DNA of 64,000 bases. Origin: Chryseobacterium glaciei (GTDB lineage Bacteria > Bacteroidota > Bacteroidia > Flavobacteriales > Weeksellaceae). The stretch spans positions 620,001 to 684,000 of the forward strand of contig NZ_CP015199.1 of assembly GCF_001648155.1 (NCBI RefSeq), written 5' to 3'. Below are positions 44,301 to 51,824 of the stretch, in pieces (within the stretch, counting starts at the first letter, position 1; each line of letters opens with the position of its first letter). Position numbers and translations under genes: made by a program. Under the pieces are notes generated by a model. It saw nothing but the letters and a program-made list of their open reading frames with translations, had not been told where the DNA came from and did not search any database.

Positions 44301-44713
44301 TGTTTAATATTTCGTTTCAAAGACATCAAAGACTGCGGATCCCACGCTACATAAAACGCAGAACGAATACCTCCGGGAAATTGTGACCAGCTTCTGTTTT
44401 GATTTTTGAGTCTTTCAACTCTTGCTTTTTCAATTTTTGAAAGACTGGTATGAATTGTTTTTTCTGAAATAAAACTTCTGAATCCTTTATATTCTTTCGA
44501 TATTTTATTTTCCTGAAGATATGGCTTAGCCGCTGTAATAATAGATTTATAATCTTCTTTGAAGGGAATTTTAGGACTTTTATCCAATTTCATCATCATC
44601 CCTAACGCCAAAAACAGCAGTACGGCTACGAAGATGAAAATACGAGATCCCCACTGCACATTTCTCCAGCGTTTCTTATTATTGGTTTGAAAAATTTGGT
44701 TTGATTTTTCCAC
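41315..44713 (-). CDS. three-domain GH18 / polysaccharide deacetylase / GT2 membrane protein
   Basis: 1132 aa, starting at GTG 44713. Residues 24-42 are a membrane helix. About 120-440: GH18-like domain with FKGINIDFED (catalytic Glu about 226) and MAYDEYSSDSDAGP. About 495-695: NodB deacetylase domain with TFDDGPDE, HEIGNHTFTH, RAPY and LHDAGG. About 715-745: membrane helices. About 770-1000: GT2 domain with IIVPAYNEE, VDDGS, CIDADT, LAEDCDIT and QRFRW, as in processive synthases such as PgaC. The rest holds membrane helices. The order suggests a beta-1,4 or beta-1,6 GlcNAc polymer made in the membrane, deacetylated and trimmed outside. No separate pga genes accompany it. Confidence 0.88.
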   Translation of the reverse strand: MEKSNQIFQTNNKKRWRNVQWGSRIFIFVAVLLFLALGMMMKLDKSPKIPFKEDYKSIITAAKPYLQENKISKEYKGFRSFISEKTIHTSLSKIEKARVERLKNQNRSWSQFPGGIRSAFYVAWDPQSLMSLKRNIKHINLVFPEWFFLNPKTGDLKTNVDPEGYKIIKRTGVAAMPILSNNSDREFRSEGLGKVLKSPQLRTKLIQKLAQQCVKFHFKGINIDFEDMNLDSDEFLIDFMQELSLTFKQNNLLVAMDVMTDNDDYNIEKLNPYVDYFVLMAYDEYSSDSDAGPISSQKWIEAQTGKILKKTTPNKVILGLGAYGYDWSTNKDDNTSVTYMQAITKAHASKSYINFNDDTFNLNYSYTDSNKNVHTVFFNDATSIFNTMRFSSEYPLAGTAIWRLGSEDSRIWNFYDKDLTLAGMQKFNFKTLENVKGQTMVDYIGDGEVLDVLNTPHDGKISLEVDPKEKIITDENYVTYPSSYEVKKYGSAPQKELVLTFDDGPDETYTPQVLDILSKYHVPAAFFLIGLNAERNLPLVKRIYREGHEIGNHTFTHENVAKVSPQRALLELKLTRLLIECITGHSTILFRAPYNADSEPTTSEEIIPVALARQQNYLDIGESIDPEDWQPGIKADQIVQRVLAGIKQERGNIILLHDAGGDTREETIKALKILIPMLQKQGYHFTNLSSILHKSKNELMPEVPKTRSYYVMQLNLVLATVIYGISHFLVALFTIFIGLGLIRLLLMAYWAIKERKKEKKLGSFPVLDSYPKVSIIVPAYNEEVNIVSSLKNLLKQTYPNFDIIMVDDGSKDMTYEKANSEFLNHPKLKIFSKSNGGKATALNFGISKTDAEYVVCIDADTKLEQDAVKHLIARFLNAAPEEKIAAVAGNVKVGNQVNWLTKWQAIEYTTSQNFDRLAYANINAITVIPGAIGAFKKEVIHEVGGYSSDTLAEDCDITVKILREGYTVANENRAVAITEAPETVSQFLKQRFRWTYGIMQMFWKQRQTFLNPKYKGLGLWAMPNILLFQYIIPFFSPFADVIMFFGILSGNGEKIFSYYLLFLLVDASLAIIAFMMQREKLVNLLYVIPQRFGYRWLMYIVLFRSLRRALKGEMQSWGFLKRTGNVKEITTS

Positions 44714-44798
44714 TTTCTTACATTTTCGGATTCAATGTCAAAAAGCGTGAAAAAGTATATAAAATTTAATTAAAATAAAATTAAAAATGAATTGGTTC

Positions 44799-46049
44799 TT
44801 ACTCATTTATAAGTATTCCCACCAAATCCTGCAGAATTTTCTGTGATACAAAATTCATAAAATCCAGCCTTTCTAAGTGTGGCATGTATAATTTTGAACT
44901 ATGTTCTTTATCATTAACCCTAATAGAATAGAAAACGGTTCCAATATCTTTTCCATCCTCTCCTTTTCCGGGACCTGCAACTCCGGTTGTGGATAGTGAA
45001 ATATTGGTATCAAATAAATTCTGACAACCTTTTGCCATTTCCTGTGCAACCTGTTCGCTTACAACGGTAAACTCATCAACTGTTTCTTTTTTAACCTTTA
45101 AAATCTCAATTTTCTTTTCTGTTGCATAAGGAATAATTCCACCCAGAAAATATTTTGAACTTCCCGAGTTTGAAGTGATCATTTTTGCCAATTCTCCTCC
45201 GGTACAGCTTTCAGCCGTTGAAATAGTTAATTTTCTTTCAATTAAAAGTTCACCAAGAATTTTTTCAATTTTATCCTCAGTTGTGGCGATCACATTATCT
45301 CTAATTAAAGGAAGTAATTTTTGAATTTCTTCTTCTAATTGTTGCTGTAAATACAATTCATTTTCACCTGTGGCAGTCAATCTTAACTTTACTCTGGTTC
45401 CGATTGGAAGATAGGATAACGCCAAATTTTCAGGAAGAGCAAGTTCCCAATCTTCAACAATATCTGCCAAAATACTTTCAGGAATTCCAACGACGGAAAT
45501 AATTCTTGTCGTGATATAATTAAGACTATATTTTTCCTTTAAATAAGGAACTATCTGATCTTTAATCAAAGGTTTTACTTCATAAGGAACGCCCGGAAGA
45601 CTGAAACATAATTTCCCATCTTGCTCCATCATCATACAAGGTGCCGTTCCGAAATTGTTTTGAAAAACCGTAGATTTTGTAGGAACAAAGGCCTGTTCGC
45701 GGTTTCTTTCCAGAATTTCCAGTCGGCCACGTTTTTCCATATACGTTCTCAAATGCTCAAAAGTAACCTCATCCAATGCAATTTCATCATTGAAAAATTC
45801 GGCAAGCGCCTTTTTTGTTTTATCATCTCTGGTTGGGCCTAAACCACCTGTTGTAATGATCAAATCTCCAATTTTAAACGCCTCTTTTAAAGTGTTTTTA
45901 ATGGTTTCAATTTCATCTGAAATAGTGAAAATTTGCGAGACTTGTACGCCTATATTTTTAAGTTCAGTAGCAATAAAATTAGAATTGGTATCAACGGTAT
46001 TTCCCGAAAGTATCTCGTCTCCAATAGTAATAAGAACAGCTTTTTCCAT
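44799..46049 (-). CDS. cinA: CinA-type nicotinamide-nucleotide amidase / competence-damage protein
   Basis: 416 aa. The N-terminal MoCF/COG1058 domain (about 1-170) has the nucleotide/phosphate site TTGGLGPTRDD; the C-terminal PncC domain (about 250-416) has STAESCTGGELAKMIT. PncC hydrolyses nicotinamide mononucleotide to nicotinate mononucleotide and ammonia in NAD recycling; the first domain may act as ADP-ribose pyrophosphatase. It starts at ATG 46049 and is followed by the GT gene 85 bases downstream. Divergent from the gene at 46166. Confidence 0.95.
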   Translation of the reverse strand: MEKAVLITIGDEILSGNTVDTNSNFIATELKNIGVQVSQIFTISDEIETIKNTLKEAFKIGDLIITTGGLGPTRDDKTKKALAEFFNDEIALDEVTFEHLRTYMEKRGRLEILERNREQAFVPTKSTVFQNNFGTAPCMMMEQDGKLCFSLPGVPYEVKPLIKDQIVPYLKEKYSLNYITTRIISVVGIPESILADIVEDWELALPENLALSYLPIGTRVKLRLTATGENELYLQQQLEEEIQKLLPLIRDNVIATTEDKIEKILGELLIERKLTISTAESCTGGELAKMITSNSGSSKYFLGGIIPYATEKKIEILKVKKETVDEFTVVSEQVAQEMAKGCQNLFDTNISLSTTGVAGPGKGEDGKDIGTVFYSIRVNDKEHSSKLYMPHLERLDFMNFVSQKILQDLVGILINE

Positions 46050-46125
46050 ATTATAATTCTTGAAAAAAATTCTGCTACAAATGACGGAAAATTCTGTGTA
46101 GTGAACAAAAGAAAACGATTTTTTA

Positions 46126-46133
46126 TATCTTTG
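46126..46133 (+). promoter_or_regulatory. -7 element of gene at 46166
   Basis: TATCTTTG matches TAnnTTTG; the start codon is 32 bases downstream. Confidence 0.6.
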
Positions 46134-46165
46134 GTTTGAACTGTTTAAAACTATAATTAAAAATT

Positions 46166-46642
46166 ATGTCTAAATATGATGATGCTTCATGGCATTATGG
46201 AGGAGATTTTCCTGAAGGGCTTCCTTCTAAAAACGGCGCCACACATACAGGAATGTTTCTGAACTGGTGCATTCACAACAACTTGCATTCCGAAGAAATG
46301 AAAGAAGATTTCAAAGATGAAATTGAAAGTTTAAAAAGAAGAGAGATTACCGGAGCAGAATTTCTCCTTGAAGTATGTGATGGAAAATTCACTGAACATG
46401 AGCTTAATGATCTTGGAAATAGTTTTGCAAAAGATTATTACGTGGATGAAACAGATTTTGCTGATAAATTCAGTTCTTTCGCCACAGATTATATCAATAT
46501 TTTTGACAATAAAGCCGAGGAAAGTGATTATGAATATGAAACATTCTATCATATTGAAGATACCTATGAAAATTATGACTTGATGAAACTTGCCATTGAT
46601 CATCGTTTTGAGGAATGGAAGGAGTATAAAAATTTGAATTAA
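46166..46642 (+). CDS. DUF7832-like small acidic protein
   Basis: 158 aa, soluble, acidic. The N-terminus YDDASWHYGGDFPEGLPSK followed by NGATHTGMFLNWCIHNNL looks like the DUF7832 signature, a family found as small single-domain proteins in many bacteria; the name is from memory. The second half is rich in Asp/Glu and aromatic residues. The family resembles immunity proteins in size and acidity, but no toxin gene is adjacent. The -7 box TATCTTTG is 32 bases before the ATG. The gene is followed directly by a 33-bp inverted repeat. Confidence 0.72.
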   Translation: MSKYDDASWHYGGDFPEGLPSKNGATHTGMFLNWCIHNNLHSEEMKEDFKDEIESLKRREITGAEFLLEVCDGKFTEHELNDLGNSFAKDYYVDETDFADKFSSFATDYINIFDNKAEESDYEYETFYHIEDTYENYDLMKLAIDHRFEEWKEYKNLN

Positions 46643-46650
46643 TTTTTTTG

Positions 46651-46817
46651 TCATTGCGAGGAGCGTAGCGACGAAGCAATCTCACTTAAACAGAGTTAAA
46701 CTTAACTTTTCTTAAACTCTTAATATAACTTAATGGTTAAAAATTTGAAACATTAAGATTTATTTAAGTTGTTAAGATTATTAAGAGATTGCTTCGTCGC
46801 TACGCTCCTCGCAATGA
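46651..46817. repeat. 33-bp perfect inverted repeat pair (GATTGCTTCGTCGC family)
   Basis: Left arm 46651-46683 begins TCATTGCGAGGAGCGTAGCG; the right arm 46785-46817 is its exact complement in reverse. The 101-base spacer is AT-rich and holds ATTAAG/CTTAAT-type short inverted parts. The full unit lies between convergent genes and could fold into a long hairpin or mark a small mobile element. Confidence 0.85.
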
Positions 46818-46820
46818 CTG

Positions 46821-47360
46821 TTAATCATGTTTTACCCAGATTAATTCATCTGTATTGTAACCTATTCTTTTAGCTTTTTCTAGAAAACGTTGTTTGATGC
46901 TTTCAGGAATTTCTTTAGTTCGGGATAGAATCCAGATATGTTTTAAACTGCTTCCGACAATCAATGCGTATTGATAATCATCGTCAATATCAATTACGTT
47001 ATATCCGGCCCAAATGGGTTTAAAAAATGATACTTTTAATCGAGCTTCAGTTTTATCTTTTACAAATTTGGCTTCACCAATTGACTCTTTCCATTCTTTT
47101 TTGATGTAATTGTAGCCTTTATTATCTACTCGGATTGTTCCGTTTGGATTTTGAGAATAGGTTGCCGTCACGTTATCCATGTTTTTCTCGAACCTGTAAT
47201 CGAAACGGGCAATTTCATACCACTTTCCTAAATATTTTTCTGCATTAAAATGGGTAACTGCTGTTGCGCCTTTAGGAATTCCTGTTGAACATGAATTAAG
47301 AATAATGAAACCCAAAATCCCCAACGAGACGGGAATGGCAATTTTCTGAAAATTTTTCAT
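46821..47360 (-). CDS. blc: lipocalin (Blc-like lipoprotein)
   Basis: 179 aa from ATG 47360. Lipoprotein signal with lipobox near ILNSC, then the lipocalin signature FNAEKYLGKWYEIARFDYRFEKNMDNVTATY (GxW motif) and ALIVGSSLKHIWILSRTKEIP. Outer-membrane lipocalins of this type bind lysophospholipids or fatty acids and are made under envelope stress. Length is normal for bacterial Blc. It is a single gene whose 3' end abuts an inverted repeat. Confidence 0.92.
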   Translation of the reverse strand: MKNFQKIAIPVSLGILGFIILNSCSTGIPKGATAVTHFNAEKYLGKWYEIARFDYRFEKNMDNVTATYSQNPNGTIRVDNKGYNYIKKEWKESIGEAKFVKDKTEARLKVSFFKPIWAGYNVIDIDDDYQYALIVGSSLKHIWILSRTKEIPESIKQRFLEKAKRIGYNTDELIWVKHD

Positions 47361-47442
47361 AATAATATACATTTCGTGGTTACTATGGAAGCTTCAAAAA
47401 TAATGCCTGAAAAATTTCAATGTTAATTTATGAAATGGTATT

Positions 47443-47531
47443 AATTTTAACACAAAGTGCACAAAGTTTTTTTTAAACTACTAAATGCTTTTAAGATCGC
47501 AAAGGCGTTTCACTCAGCAAAGATCACAAAA
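47443..47531 (+). repeat. GCGTTTCACTCAGC repeat, copy c
   Basis: TTTTAACACAAAGTGCACAAAG, then CTACTAAATGCTTTTAAG, then TCGCAAAGGCGTTTCACTC and AGCAAAGATCAC. Same subfamily as copy b at 32676. Confidence 0.7.
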
Positions 47532-47549
47532 ATCTCGAATAATTATTCG

Positions 47550-48284
47550 TTAAGAAAAAACCTTCAAAAAGTTATCTTTAAAACTTCCGGAAACCTCAAT
47601 TTCAGTACTATCAGAAAGCGTTGCTGTTCCGCTTTTATGGTAAGATTTTACAAAATTGGTATTGATAATATGGGAACGGTGAACTCTTACAAAAGGGTTT
47701 TCAAGCAAATCGTCAAAATGTTTTAAAAATCTGCAGACCATCTTTTTAGAACCATCCGTAAGATAAACCTGTGTGAAATTTCCATCTGCCTGAAGCCTGA
47801 CAATATCTTCCGTTTTTACAACATCAAAGCCTTGCAGTGTTGGAAGTATCAATTGTTGTTTTTCGGGTTTCAATTTTAAATTTTTAAGGAGAATTTTATT
47901 ACGGTTAAGTTCATCTTTATTTTCAATATTTTCTGCGACTTTATTTACCGCCACAATAAGCTCCTGAATATCAATTGGCTTTAAAATATAGTAACTAGCA
48001 GATTTATTCAGTGCCTGTAGAGAATATTGAGAAAATGCTGTAATGAAGATCGTTTCGTAGGAAAATTCTTTTGTAGCTTCCAACACATCAAAAGCATTTC
48101 CGAAAGGCATTTCTACATCAAGGAAAACAAGTTGGGGTTGTTTTTCAGCAATCAAAGGAACTCCTTCTTTTATATTTTCGGCTTCACCTAAAATTTCAAC
48201 TTGCGGACAATATTTTGTGATGTAGTTTCTCAAAACTTCTCTTGCGATAAGCTCGTCGTCTACGATTATGGCTTTTATTTTCAT
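47550..48284 (-). CDS. LytTR response regulator
   Basis: 244 aa. N-terminal receiver domain with IIVDDELIARE, phosphorylated Asp in FLDVEMPFGNAFD and Lys in YILKPID; C-terminal LytTR DNA-binding domain (about 145-244) with VKTEDIVRLQADGNFTQVYL and HRSHIINTNFVKSYHK. It is encoded 59 bases downstream of a histidine kinase of the matching type, so the two form a two-component system. LytTR domains bind pairs of short direct repeats about two helical turns apart; such TTCACCAAGT pairs occur four times in the following 2.4 kb and are the likely targets. Confidence 0.93.
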   Translation of the reverse strand: MKIKAIIVDDELIAREVLRNYITKYCPQVEILGEAENIKEGVPLIAEKQPQLVFLDVEMPFGNAFDVLEATKEFSYETIFITAFSQYSLQALNKSASYYILKPIDIQELIVAVNKVAENIENKDELNRNKILLKNLKLKPEKQQLILPTLQGFDVVKTEDIVRLQADGNFTQVYLTDGSKKMVCRFLKHFDDLLENPFVRVHRSHIINTNFVKSYHKSGTATLSDSTEIEVSGSFKDNFLKVFS

Positions 48285-48343
48285 ATTTTTAGGGTTTAGG
48301 AAATAGGAATTAGCTAAATGTTAAATATTTACAATTGACTTTT

Positions 48344-50122
48344 TCACAATTTATAGCTCACTTCCACCAAAACTCCTGGTTCAGTTTTTTTATCTGTGAT
48401 TTTACATTGAATATCACGATTGTACAAATCATTCAATAAAGTGATTCTTTCGAGCGTATTTTTCATTCCGCGACCTTCTCTGTTTTTTTGGTGCTCTGTC
48501 TTTTGCTTTTTGCTTTCTTCAATTCCAATTCCGTTATCTTCAATGATTATTTTTAGGTTTTGATCGTCCTTTTCAAAACTTAATTTTAAAAATCCTTTGG
48601 TCGTTCTGTAACGTAATCCGTGCCAGATCGCATTTTCTAAAAATGGTTGCACCAGCATTCCGGGAACTTGCAGACTGTGCATATTCAGATTTTCATCAAA
48701 TTCAATTTCATAATCAAACTTGTCTGAAAAACGAGTTTTTTCCAATGCGAGGTAATTTTGAAGCAAATCCAATTCCTGCTGAAACGGAATAAAATCTTCC
48801 GTGGAATTTTCCATTACGCCACGCATTAATTTTGAAAATTTGGTTAAATATTGGTTGGCTTCCAGTTCATTATTCATCGCAATGAAATGGTTTACACTAT
48901 TTAAACTATTAAAAATAAAGTGTGGATTCATCTCTCTACGAAGCGATTGCAATGCTATTTTCTTATTTTTAATCTGAACTTTTTTTAATGTTCTGAAAAT
49001 AAAAACGATCAACACCGTCAACAAAACTAAAACTCCGATCAGGCTGTAATTAAAGACATTTTTCTTGCGAATTAATTCGTCTTTTAATTCTCTTTCCTTT
49101 TCTAATTGAGAAATTCTCTGTTCAGTGTCTTCCAGAACTTTATTATCTACCAAACTTCGATCTTTAGAAACCAGATCAGGCAATTTTCCAAGAAAATCTC
49201 TGTACAATTGAACGGAAGCATCCGTATTATTTGAAGTATTGTAAAGACTGTCAAGCCTTTTTACGCTTTTCTGAGCTTCCAAAGTATGGCCTTTTTCTAA
49301 GGCAATTTCGTAGGCTTTCTTTAATAATTTAATAGCTTCTTCCGCATCATCTTTTTTGATATAAATATCCGCTAATTCCTGAATTTGATTGACTTTCTCC
49401 TGAGAATTATCTTGAACGAAATCTTCTTTCAAGACTTTCTTTTTCGCTTCAATCGCTTTGTCGAAATTTTTGTTTTCAACATAAAATTTGGTCAGTTTCT
49501 GATTGATTTCTAACGCTTGCTGAGGTGCTCCTTTTTTAGAAACCTGATAGGCATTATTTAAGTTTTCCTCGGCTCTTGGAATATCTTTTTGCTGAATATT
49601 GACGTCCGCCATTTGGCTGTAACTCGCTGCAAGATCTTCTTTTTCATTCGCTTTTTGGCTAAGATCAATATTATTCTGAATAGCTTCTGCTTTCATGTCC
49701 TGCGAAGGAGCAGAAAGTCTTGCTGCATCATTAGAATTAACCGCTTTACTTTTTGATGAATAATTAACTTCCGCAGCACGGCTATAATTACTGATCGCAG
49801 GAGTAATTTTATTTTGTTTTTCCTGTGACTGAGCCAATTTTCGGGTTACTTTTTCGATATTAGGTTTATCGTTGAGTTGTTCGTAGATATTTTTAGATTT
49901 AACAAAATACTCTTCACCTTTCCCAAAATTTCCATTATTGAAAAATGATTCCCCGATATTGTAGTAAGAATCCGCTTGTGCAGAGATGTCTTTATTATCA
50001 ACTGCTTTCTTAAGCTTTTTACTTTCGGTCACAACTTCCTGCGCAACATTTGTAGTTTGAGAATAGATTTTATTCCCAAAGCAGATCAAAAAAAGAAGTA
50101 CAAAAAGTTGAAGCATTTTCAT
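48344..50122 (-). CDS. sensor histidine kinase with TPR sensor region
   Basis: 592 aa. Signal peptide (MKMLQLFVLLFLICFGNKIYS), then about 300 residues of TPR-like helices facing the periplasm, one membrane helix (about 355-375: VFNYSLIGVLVLLTVLIVFI), a coiled coil, and a His-kinase domain (PF06580) with the phospho-acceptor in LRREMNPHFIFNSLNSVNHF and N-box ENAIWHGL; the ATP lid has DNGIGIEESK. This architecture is common for LytTR-type systems in Bacteroidota. It is transcribed before the response regulator. The promoter is a perfect TTTG-N19-TATCTTTG, so that the transcript probably starts at the ATG. Confidence 0.93.
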   Translation of the reverse strand: MKMLQLFVLLFLICFGNKIYSQTTNVAQEVVTESKKLKKAVDNKDISAQADSYYNIGESFFNNGNFGKGEEYFVKSKNIYEQLNDKPNIEKVTRKLAQSQEKQNKITPAISNYSRAAEVNYSSKSKAVNSNDAARLSAPSQDMKAEAIQNNIDLSQKANEKEDLAASYSQMADVNIQQKDIPRAEENLNNAYQVSKKGAPQQALEINQKLTKFYVENKNFDKAIEAKKKVLKEDFVQDNSQEKVNQIQELADIYIKKDDAEEAIKLLKKAYEIALEKGHTLEAQKSVKRLDSLYNTSNNTDASVQLYRDFLGKLPDLVSKDRSLVDNKVLEDTEQRISQLEKERELKDELIRKKNVFNYSLIGVLVLLTVLIVFIFRTLKKVQIKNKKIALQSLRREMNPHFIFNSLNSVNHFIAMNNELEANQYLTKFSKLMRGVMENSTEDFIPFQQELDLLQNYLALEKTRFSDKFDYEIEFDENLNMHSLQVPGMLVQPFLENAIWHGLRYRTTKGFLKLSFEKDDQNLKIIIEDNGIGIEESKKQKTEHQKNREGRGMKNTLERITLLNDLYNRDIQCKITDKKTEPGVLVEVSYKL

Positions 50123-50126
50123 AAAA

Positions 50127-50157
50127 CAAAGATATACATATATATAGTTTGCTCAAA
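50127..50157 (-). promoter_or_regulatory. consensus promoter of histidine kinase
   Basis: Minus strand: TTTG (50157-50154), 19 bases, TATCTTTG (50134-50127), then ATG at 50122. The short distance predicts a leaderless mRNA. The TTCACCAAGT pair lies directly upstream. Confidence 0.8.
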
Positions 50158-50162
50158 AACTA

Positions 50163-50193
50163 TTCACCAAGTGAAATTGGCCACTCACCAAGT
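50163..50193. promoter_or_regulatory. LytTR-type direct repeat, site A
   Basis: TTCACCAAGT (50163-50172) and CTCACCAAGT (50184-50193), 21 bases apart. It is located in the divergent space between the histidine kinase and the lipoprotein gene at 50301; suggests autoregulation or control of the plus-strand gene. Confidence 0.72.
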
Positions 50194-50300
50194 TTTCATC
50201 ATTAAAAATCTGATATAAAGTCATTTAGTAAAATAAAATTGAAACTGAGTTAACATTAACAGAATCTGCTTTCCTTACATTTGTAATACACCCAATTATC

Positions 50301-50654
50301 ATGAAAAAAATTTTTATTTTCTCCTTTTTAATTATTTTGTTTCTCCAAAGTTGTTCATTTCTTGAACAAAATAAATTTATTGAAACGAAAGTGATTTCAA
50401 GCGACCTCAACGAGCAAATTATCTATAAATTTTACCACTTGGGAATCAACAAATATAAGGTTGATTTTTATTCGGTTCATCAATCAGATTCTACTAAATT
50501 GTTCGAGCATTTCAGTAATGATGCATTGTTTAGTTCAAATATTTATAAAATTTCTCAGAGTAAAAATGAGATCGTTATAAGTACACAACTATTTTCTAAA
50601 GAAAAGAAGTTGATTACACGAAATGGGAAATCTATTATTCTGACAAACAGATAA
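50301..50654 (+). CDS. small lipoprotein of unknown function, 117 aa
   Basis: Signal peptide with lipobox LQSC (Cys about residue 18), so membrane-anchored in the envelope. The mature part has no recognised domain; it is beta-rich (QIIYKFYHLGINKYKVDFYS) and ends in a basic tail. A -7 element TACATTTG lies at 50276-50283. It is the first gene after the kinase divergent region and carries LytTR repeat site A about 110 bases upstream, but not at the spacing seen for the other targets. Probably an envelope-stress accessory protein. Confidence 0.65.
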   Translation: MKKIFIFSFLIILFLQSCSFLEQNKFIETKVISSDLNEQIIYKFYHLGINKYKVDFYSVHQSDSTKLFEHFSNDALFSSNIYKISQSKNEIVISTQLFSKEKKLITRNGKSIILTNR

Positions 50655-50681
50655 AAGCTGTCTTTTCATTGAACAGGAACG

Positions 50682-50712
50682 CTCACCAAGTGAAACGTTC
50701 TGTTCACCACTT
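50682..50712 (+). promoter_or_regulatory. LytTR-type direct repeat, site B
   Basis: CTCACCAAGT (50682-50691) and the weaker TTCACCACTT (50703-50712), 21 bases apart. The -7 box TAAGTTTG at 50741-50748 starts 38 bases after the second repeat begins. Confidence 0.75.
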
Positions 50713-50771
50713 GCTCCGTTTTTTCAAATGATTCCGTGATTAAGTTTGTGCATAATTTAAACTTAATCATT

Positions 50772-51722
50772 ATGAAAAACATTTTATGTTTTGCTTCGGC
50801 TCTATTATTTCAATTTACATTTTCGCAGGTTTCAGGGAATATTAATTATCAAAATCAAGTTCGTTATGTTGATAATAATATTGCAGTTGCTATCCCTTCA
50901 AATAATGAAATCTTCATTAATATTAAAGGACTTGCCAATGTAAAAGCAGAAAAGTATGTTGCTATTTTCAGTCTTACGCAGGTGGGAGAAACTGCAGAAG
51001 AAGTGAATGAATTAATGGATAAGCGCCTTAACACAGCACTTTCCCAAATAAAAACAAATAAAACAATAGAAACTTATATTGATATGGTTTCGTTTGTTCC
51101 TGTTTATAATTACACTGTTGAAAAAAAGATTTTCAGCAGAAAAACATACAATGAAGTTCCGGGTGGATTTGAATTAAAGAAAAATCTTCATATTCAATTT
51201 ACAAATCCTTCGCAGCTCAACGATATCATTACCATTCTTTCTAAAAATGAAATTTATGATCTTGTAAGAGTAGATTATTTTGCAAGCAGTCTGGAAACCG
51301 TGAAAAAGGAATTGATGAACAAAGCAAGAATCACTCTTCAGGAGAAGGTTAAAAACTATGAAACGATGCTTGGAGAAACTTTTGCTAACACAACCAAAAG
51401 CATCAACGACGGTTTCAAAACTTCACTTCCCACGGAAATGTATAAATCCTACGAAGCTTATAACAGCTCTACTCTAGCGCTTTCAAGGATTGCTAATGTT
51501 AATCAGGCTGCTAAAACGGCAACACTCTATTATCAGCCGATTCTTGACAAGGAATTTGATTTCGTCATCAATCCTACAATCTTAGAACCTGTAATTCAGG
51601 TGATGTATGAAATTAAAATGGTTATTTCAAAAGAGAAAAAAAACCAGAAGGAAAACAAATCATATATTTTGATTACTCCAACCGGAGAAATGAAAGATTT
51701 AAACATCAATAATCCTCAATAA
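50772..51722 (+). CDS. secreted protein, SIMPL-like (DUF541-type)
   Basis: 316 aa from ATG 50772 (MKNILCFASALLFQFTFSQ), the longer frame being upstream of the promoter. Signal peptide, then a body with INIKGLANVKAEKYVAIFSLTQVGETAEEVNELMDKRL, which follows the SIMPL/DUF541 pattern 'V-x-G-x-A-x-v-x-a-D...' loosely, and ASSLETVKKELMNKARITLQEKVKNYETMLGE, the helix that ends the family's repeat. The C-terminus has a disordered Lys/Asn-rich tail. SIMPL proteins are periplasmic and linked to oxidative or envelope stress. It has LytTR site B at the standard spacing. Confidence 0.7.
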   Translation: MKNILCFASALLFQFTFSQVSGNINYQNQVRYVDNNIAVAIPSNNEIFINIKGLANVKAEKYVAIFSLTQVGETAEEVNELMDKRLNTALSQIKTNKTIETYIDMVSFVPVYNYTVEKKIFSRKTYNEVPGGFELKKNLHIQFTNPSQLNDIITILSKNEIYDLVRVDYFASSLETVKKELMNKARITLQEKVKNYETMLGETFANTTKSINDGFKTSLPTEMYKSYEAYNSSTLALSRIANVNQAAKTATLYYQPILDKEFDFVINPTILEPVIQVMYEIKMVISKEKKNQKENKSYILITPTGEMKDLNINNPQ

Positions 51723-51726
51723 ATCT

Positions 51727-51757
51727 TCCACCAAGTGAAAACCTAATTTCACCAAGT
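51727..51757 (+). promoter_or_regulatory. LytTR-type direct repeat, site C
   Basis: TCCACCAAGT (51727-51736) and TTCACCAAGT (51748-51757), 21 bases apart. The -7-like TAATTTTA at 51785-51792 starts 37 bases after the second repeat begins. Confidence 0.75.
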
Positions 51758-51824
51758 CTTCCGATTTCAAGCTTTAAATGTGCCTAATTTTACTCTAGAA
51801 GTTTAAAATTTAAAACAAGAAATT

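Noticed and set aside
46494..46685. Minus-strand ORF starting in the 33-bp repeat
   Set aside because: Antisense to the DUF7832-like gene and starting inside a repeat arm.
46684..46784. Spacer of the inverted repeat as a small gene or CRISPR-like unit
   Set aside because: No start/stop frame and only one pair of arms; no repeated spacer array.
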